NCBI GenBank assembly: GCA_030600525.1
Contig: JAUVLX010000104.1
Location: forward strand, 1 to 10,411
DNA length: 10,411 nucleotides
Direction: 5' to 3'
Source of the DNA: Desulfobulbus sp.
GTDB taxonomy: Bacteria; Desulfobacterota; Desulfobulbia; Desulfobulbales; Desulfobulbaceae
The position numbers and the translations under genes were made by a program. The notes below the pieces were generated by a model. The model was given only the letters and a program-made list of their open reading frames with translations. It was not told the origin of the DNA and did not search any database. This document shows positions 7,202-10,411 of this stretch, in pieces; the stretch's first letter is position 1, and each line of letters starts with the position of its first letter.

Positions 7202-8531
7202 GCGATTAATTCGAACATCGGTAGATCCCCTGGTTCAGCGTCGTTTGGCTATAAACGGGCAGATGGGAAGAAAAGATCTGGAACAGGCTCAACTGCAAGC
7301 ATTGCGCAGTACCCTCCACTACGCTCTGCAGCATAGTCCCTATTACCGGGAACAGCTTGCTGGTTGTGATCCCGAACAACTCAAGACATACGGTGATCTT
7401 GAGGAGATTCCTTTTCTTACACCTCATGCCATTACAAAACAGGGGCACCGGCTGCTCTGTGTTTCCCAAAGTCGCGTCGCCAGGGTGGTGACCTTGCATA
7501 CCTCTGGCAGTACAGGTGTGCCGAAACGGTTCTCTTTTAGCACAGATGACTTGGCCTCCACCGCTGATTTTTTCCTGCATGGAATGCACACTTTCGTGAA
7601 CGAGGAGGACCGGGTACTGGTGTTGTTGCCTTACCAACAGCCTGCAAGTGTCGGTGAACTGCTCATAGATGCCCTTGCCGGGGGCGGCATCCACGCAGAG
7701 GGCATGTGGCCGCCACTACCTGGTGGTTCGGATCTGCCACAACAGATACGGGAGGGCCGTATAACCTGTGTGGTGGGCTTGCCACAACATCTCCTTGCCG
7801 TGTCGGCCTTGGTTTCTCCTGGGGAGTTGAGGTCAATGCTGCTCTGTTCTGATTATGCATCGCCTGCCTTACGCAGTCGGATTGAAGAGAACTGTGGTTG
7901 CCGTACCTATCTGCATTACGGAACAACAGAGTCTGGGCTGGGGGGAGGCGTGGAGTGCCTGATGCATGCCGGGTGTCATCTCCGTGAATCTGATCTTTTG
8001 GTGGAGATCGTTGACCCATACACCGGCAGGCAGCTCCCCGATGGTGTAGCCGGAGAAGTGGTTTTGACCACCCTTGGCCGTGAAGCAATGGCACTGGTCA
8101 GATATCGCACTGGGGATATTGCTGTCCTGGATCGGTCAACCTGTGCCTGCGGAGGAGTGACTGCCAGGCTTCGCTCAATACGGGGACGGATGGATGGTTG
8201 TTTGTTGCCTTCCGGTGCCCTGTTGTACAGTCAGGATATGGATGATTCTCTTTTTCTGGTACCAGGACTTCTTGATTACCGGGTGCGCCTGGATCGTGGC
8301 AGCGTGGATCAGCTGCATATTGATTATATGGCAGTTCCTGGATTCATGGAGATTGTTGGCGATCTTATGACTATGACAGCCAAGGTCCCTGCCATCCGCG
8401 ATAATCTTGCCAGCGGCAAGCTGGTAATGGGAATATTTAAACAGGTCGATGCTTTTGCGGCCATTCATACACTTAAACGAACTCTTATCGATCAACGCAC
8501 AGCTGGAGAATTATATGCAGTATGTTCTTGA
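7194..8531 (+). CDS. PaaK-like AMP-dependent CoA ligase (DVU_1553-like)
   Basis: A 445-residue member of the phenylacetate-CoA ligase branch of AMP-forming acyl-CoA synthetases, which activate a carboxylic acid with ATP and then load it on CoA. Motifs: TSGSTGVPK phosphate loop at 103-111, YGTTE at 242-246, RYRTGD with Asp308, CACGG near 317-321, RSIRGRMDG at 328-335, and a late TLKRTLIDQR that may hold the adenylation lysine. The N-terminal HSPYYREQL (47-55) is typical of PaaK-like proteins. Start ATG 7194 follows AGGA at 7183-7186 and overlaps the radical SAM stop by eight bases. Extending upstream in frame creates a false hydrophobic segment read out of frame from trsS, so the longer form is rejected. 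The acid substrate is not evident; the product acid of the aldehyde oxidase or a cofactor-linked acid are possibilities. I recall the name DVU_1553 family AMP-dependent CoA ligase. Confidence 0.87.
   Translation: MDKRLIRTSVDPLVQRRLAINGQMGRKDLEQAQLQALRSTLHYALQHSPYYREQLAGCDPEQLKTYGDLEEIPFLTPHAITKQGHRLLCVSQSRVARVVTLHTSGSTGVPKRFSFSTDDLASTADFFLHGMHTFVNEEDRVLVLLPYQQPASVGELLIDALAGGGIHAEGMWPPLPGGSDLPQQIREGRITCVVGLPQHLLAVSALVSPGELRSMLLCSDYASPALRSRIEENCGCRTYLHYGTTESGLGGGVECLMHAGCHLRESDLLVEIVDPYTGRQLPDGVAGEVVLTTLGREAMALVRYRTGDIAVLDRSTCACGGVTARLRSIRGRMDGCLLPSGALLYSQDMDDSLFLVPGLLDYRVRLDRGSVDQLHIDYMAVPGFMEIVGDLMTMTAKVPAIRDNLASGKLVMGIFKQVDAFAAIHTLKRTLIDQRTAGELYAVCS
8505..8508 (+). promoter_or_regulatory. 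Ribosome binding site of the XdhC-family gene
   Basis: GGAG six bases before the ATG at 8515, inside the end of the CoA ligase gene. It decides the start at 8515 rather than an in-frame TTG at 8449. Confidence 0.65.
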
Positions 8532-9528
8532 TACACTTATTGAAACCCTTGAGCAGGGAGAGCCTGCGGTATTAGGTGCAATTGTACAAAGTTCAGGGTC
8601 TGCACCGAGAACCTCTGGTGCCCGTATGCTGGTCTTGGCAGATGGCACGCTTGTCGGCAGCGTTGGTGGCGGGACTGTCGAAGGGACCTGTCATGCAGAG
8701 GCACGGAAGTTGCTGGCTAATGGTCACGCGTATAAAGAGGTGAAATGTGATTTAAGTGCAGCCGCTGCAGCCGAAGAAGGCATGGTCTGTGGTGGAGCTG
8801 TTTGTGTTCTGCTGCAGAAGGTAGTACCTGAAGCTACTGAGCAGTTTCGGAAACTTCGTCACTGTTACCGAAATGGATCGCGGCCCATGCTGTTGACCCA
8901 GCTGCCAGCTGGCGATTTACCGCCACAGTTGATGACACTTGGTATCGGGCAGGACGATGAGGTCCCCACTGCACTCCGGGAACAGGCTTTGGCCAATAAT
9001 AAACGGGTTTCATTTACCGTCATCCACGACGGTCTGGAATTTTTTGTAGAGCCCTTGGTCAAGCAGGGTACTGTGCATCTGGCTGGGGCGGGTCATGTGG
9101 CGCTTGCCACCGCCCACCTCGCATCCTATGTGGGATTTGAGGTGGTTGTTATGGATGATAGGGATGAGTTTGCCAATAAAGAGCGTTACCCCCAGGCGAA
9201 AAAGGTACGGGTGCTAGAGGGGTTTGATGAGTGTTTCTCGGAGCTGGGGCCTGACGATTATGTAGTAATTGTTACCCGCGGTCATCAATATGACAGGGAC
9301 GTCCTGGCCCAGGCATTACGGACCGATGCGGGATATATAGGGATGATCGGCAGCAGTAGCAAACGAAAGGCCACCTATGCTTCGCTGTTGAGCTCAGGGT
9401 TCATCCAATCTGATCTGAAGCGCGTTCACAGCCCCATAGGACTCTCCATTGGGTCGGATACTCCCCAAGAGATAGGAATGAGCATTGTGGCTGAGCTGGT
9501 GCAGGTCCGGGCGGCAATGAATCGATGA
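8515..9528 (+). CDS. xdhC: XdhC-family aldehyde oxidoreductase maturation factor
   Basis: A 337-residue XdhC/CoxI protein. In Rhodobacter, XdhC binds molybdenum cofactor, protects its sulfurated form and hands it to xanthine dehydrogenase; relatives serve other molybdenum hydroxylases. The XdhC_CoxI domain spans ~10-100, with SSGSAPR (26-32), VGSVGGGTVEG (47-57) and CGGAVCVLL (92-100). The C-terminal Rossmann domain spans ~186-330, with AGAGHVA (190-196), VMDDRDEFA (212-220), TRGHQYD (254-260), MIGSSSKR (277-284) and HSPIGLSIGSDTPQEIGMSI (305-324). All family landmarks are intact and the length is normal. It overlaps the CoA ligase by 17 bases, and its TGA overlaps the next ATG. Having mop upstream and a molybdopterin nucleotidyltransferase downstream makes Mop the likely client. 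The symbol denotes the family, not proven function. Confidence 0.92.
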   Translation: MQYVLDTLIETLEQGEPAVLGAIVQSSGSAPRTSGARMLVLADGTLVGSVGGGTVEGTCHAEARKLLANGHAYKEVKCDLSAAAAAEEGMVCGGAVCVLLQKVVPEATEQFRKLRHCYRNGSRPMLLTQLPAGDLPPQLMTLGIGQDDEVPTALREQALANNKRVSFTVIHDGLEFFVEPLVKQGTVHLAGAGHVALATAHLASYVGFEVVVMDDRDEFANKERYPQAKKVRVLEGFDECFSELGPDDYVVIVTRGHQYDRDVLAQALRTDAGYIGMIGSSSKRKATYASLLSSGFIQSDLKRVHSPIGLSIGSDTPQEIGMSIVAELVQVRAAMNR

Positions 9529-10411
9529 CACTGGGTGCAATTATTTTAGCAGCGGGATACTCCTCCCGTATGGATGGGTTTAAGCCGCTTATGCGCCTTG
9601 GGGAACACTGTCTTGTCGGGCACTGTATACGGCTTTTCAAAGCAAAGGGTATTGACCGGATTGTGGTTGTGGTCGGGCATCGACAGGAAGAAGTAGCAGC
9701 AGAGGTGCAAATGCAAGGTGTGGAGCCTCTTTACAACCCTGATTTTGATAAAGGGATGTTTTCATCCGTGTGTGCGGCAGTGTCAAAAATGGCAGAGATG
9801 GATGGCTTTTTCCTGATTCCGGTGGATATTCCGCTGGTTCGTCCGGTGACCATAGACCTTCTTGTATCCGGTTTTGATGGTACAAGTGTGATATATCCCT
9901 GCCGTGATGGCATGCGCGGACACCCGCCGCTCATCCCTGGTCACCTTATCAGAGAGATCACGGAATATGGCGGTGAGGGCGGATTGCGAAGCCTGCTGCA
10001 GCGTTTTCCAGGTAAAGATGTGCCGGTCTGGGATGACGGTGCTTTTATGGATGCAGATACTCCCGAAGATTTTGCACGACTTGCTGACCGTTTGGCGAGG
10101 CTGGAAAAAGGATCGCGAGTTGAGGCGGAATCCATCGCAGCAATGTACATGCCACAGCGGGGAATAGCGCACGGGCAGACAGTCGCTAAAGTCGCCTCTA
10201 CTCTGGCCAAGGCATTGGCTCGGAATGGGAATACTTTGGATTTAGATATCGTTTATAATGGGGCACTTCTCCATGATGTGGCAAAGGGCCAGCCGAAGCA
10301 TGAAGCACGGGGAGCGGAGATGATGAGCATGTTTGGCCTGGAGCAACTGGCCGATGTGGTCGGCAGTCACCGTGATGCATTGCCGGTAGCGCCGGAAAAC
10401 CTGGGGGAAAA
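9525..10411 (+). CDS. MobA/MocA-like nucleotidyltransferase fused to HD domain (DVU_1551-like; 3' end outside window)
   Basis: An open frame from ATG 9525 (ATGA overlap with xdhC) to the right edge, 295 residues and continuing. Residues 1-~190 are an NTP transferase: LAAGYSSRMDGFKPL (8-22) is the nucleotide-binding signature with Lys20, PVDIPLV (99-105) supplies the metal aspartate, GHPPLI (132-137) and MDADTPEDF (175-183) complete the MocA-like pattern. MocA makes molybdopterin cytosine dinucleotide, the cofactor form of Mop-type enzymes, so CTP is the likely substrate; GTP cannot be excluded from sequence alone. Residues ~205-295 begin an HD phosphohydrolase-like domain: His216, LLHD (His250-Asp251), His259 and SHRD (His282). 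The HD part may hydrolyse a nucleotide or phosphoester. No good Shine-Dalgarno is seen, which suggests translation by coupling. I recall the name DVU_1551 family NTP transferase. Confidence 0.9.
   Translation, partial: MTLGAIILAAGYSSRMDGFKPLMRLGEHCLVGHCIRLFKAKGIDRIVVVVGHRQEEVAAEVQMQGVEPLYNPDFDKGMFSSVCAAVSKMAEMDGFFLIPVDIPLVRPVTIDLLVSGFDGTSVIYPCRDGMRGHPPLIPGHLIREITEYGGEGGLRSLLQRFPGKDVPVWDDGAFMDADTPEDFARLADRLARLEKGSRVEAESIAAMYMPQRGIAHGQTVAKVASTLAKALARNGNTLDLDIVYNGALLHDVAKGQPKHEARGAEMMSMFGLEQLADVVGSHRDALPVAPENLGE

Overview
The window is a single plus-strand operon-like block from an anaerobic, probably sulfate-reducing bacterium of the Desulfobacterota (Desulfovibrio/Desulfobulbus-like, moderate GC). 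Two things point there. The first gene is a very close relative of the Desulfovibrio gigas molybdenum aldehyde oxidoreductase Mop. The genes behind it match, from memory and in the same order, the Desulfovibrio vulgaris DVU_1559-to-DVU_1551 neighbourhood. No gene is supported on the minus strand, and I see no RNA gene, mobile element or CRISPR array.

Layout: (1) 1-2124, C-terminal ~78% of Mop, cut by the left edge. (2) 2125-2223, the only real intergenic gap, with two adjacent inverted repeats and a strong ribosome binding site. (3) 2224-4494, a large fusion protein (ferredoxin-like N-terminus, shortened GltD-like FAD domain, 4Fe-4S dicluster, two HdrB/HdrD-type CCG cysteine domains, extra C-terminal domain). 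(4) 4491-4700, a 69-residue two-CXXC protein. (5) 4697-5407, a class I SAM methyltransferase. (6) 5404-5838, a C-GCAxxG-C-C family protein. (7) 5840-7201, a radical SAM protein of the Tes/MJ0619 type (TrsS). (8) 7194-8531, a PaaK-like AMP-forming CoA ligase. (9) 8515-9528, an XdhC-family molybdoenzyme maturation factor. (10) 9525 to the right edge, a MobA/MocA-like nucleotidyltransferase fused to an HD domain, cut by the window end.

How it may work together: XdhC and the MocA-like transferase fit insertion and maturation of the molybdopterin-cytosine-dinucleotide cofactor that Mop-type enzymes use. The FAD/FeS/CCG fusion is a plausible electron partner for the oxidase. The remaining five genes (small CXXC protein, methyltransferase, C-GCAxxG-C-C protein, Tes-like radical SAM enzyme, CoA ligase) have no obvious role in known molybdenum-cofactor assembly. 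They are locked to the maturation genes by stop/start overlaps, so they form either an undescribed maturation or modification branch or a dedicated pathway feeding or draining the aldehyde oxidase. That is the main candidate novel system. The family assignments rest on motifs seen here and on recalled family knowledge; no search was run.
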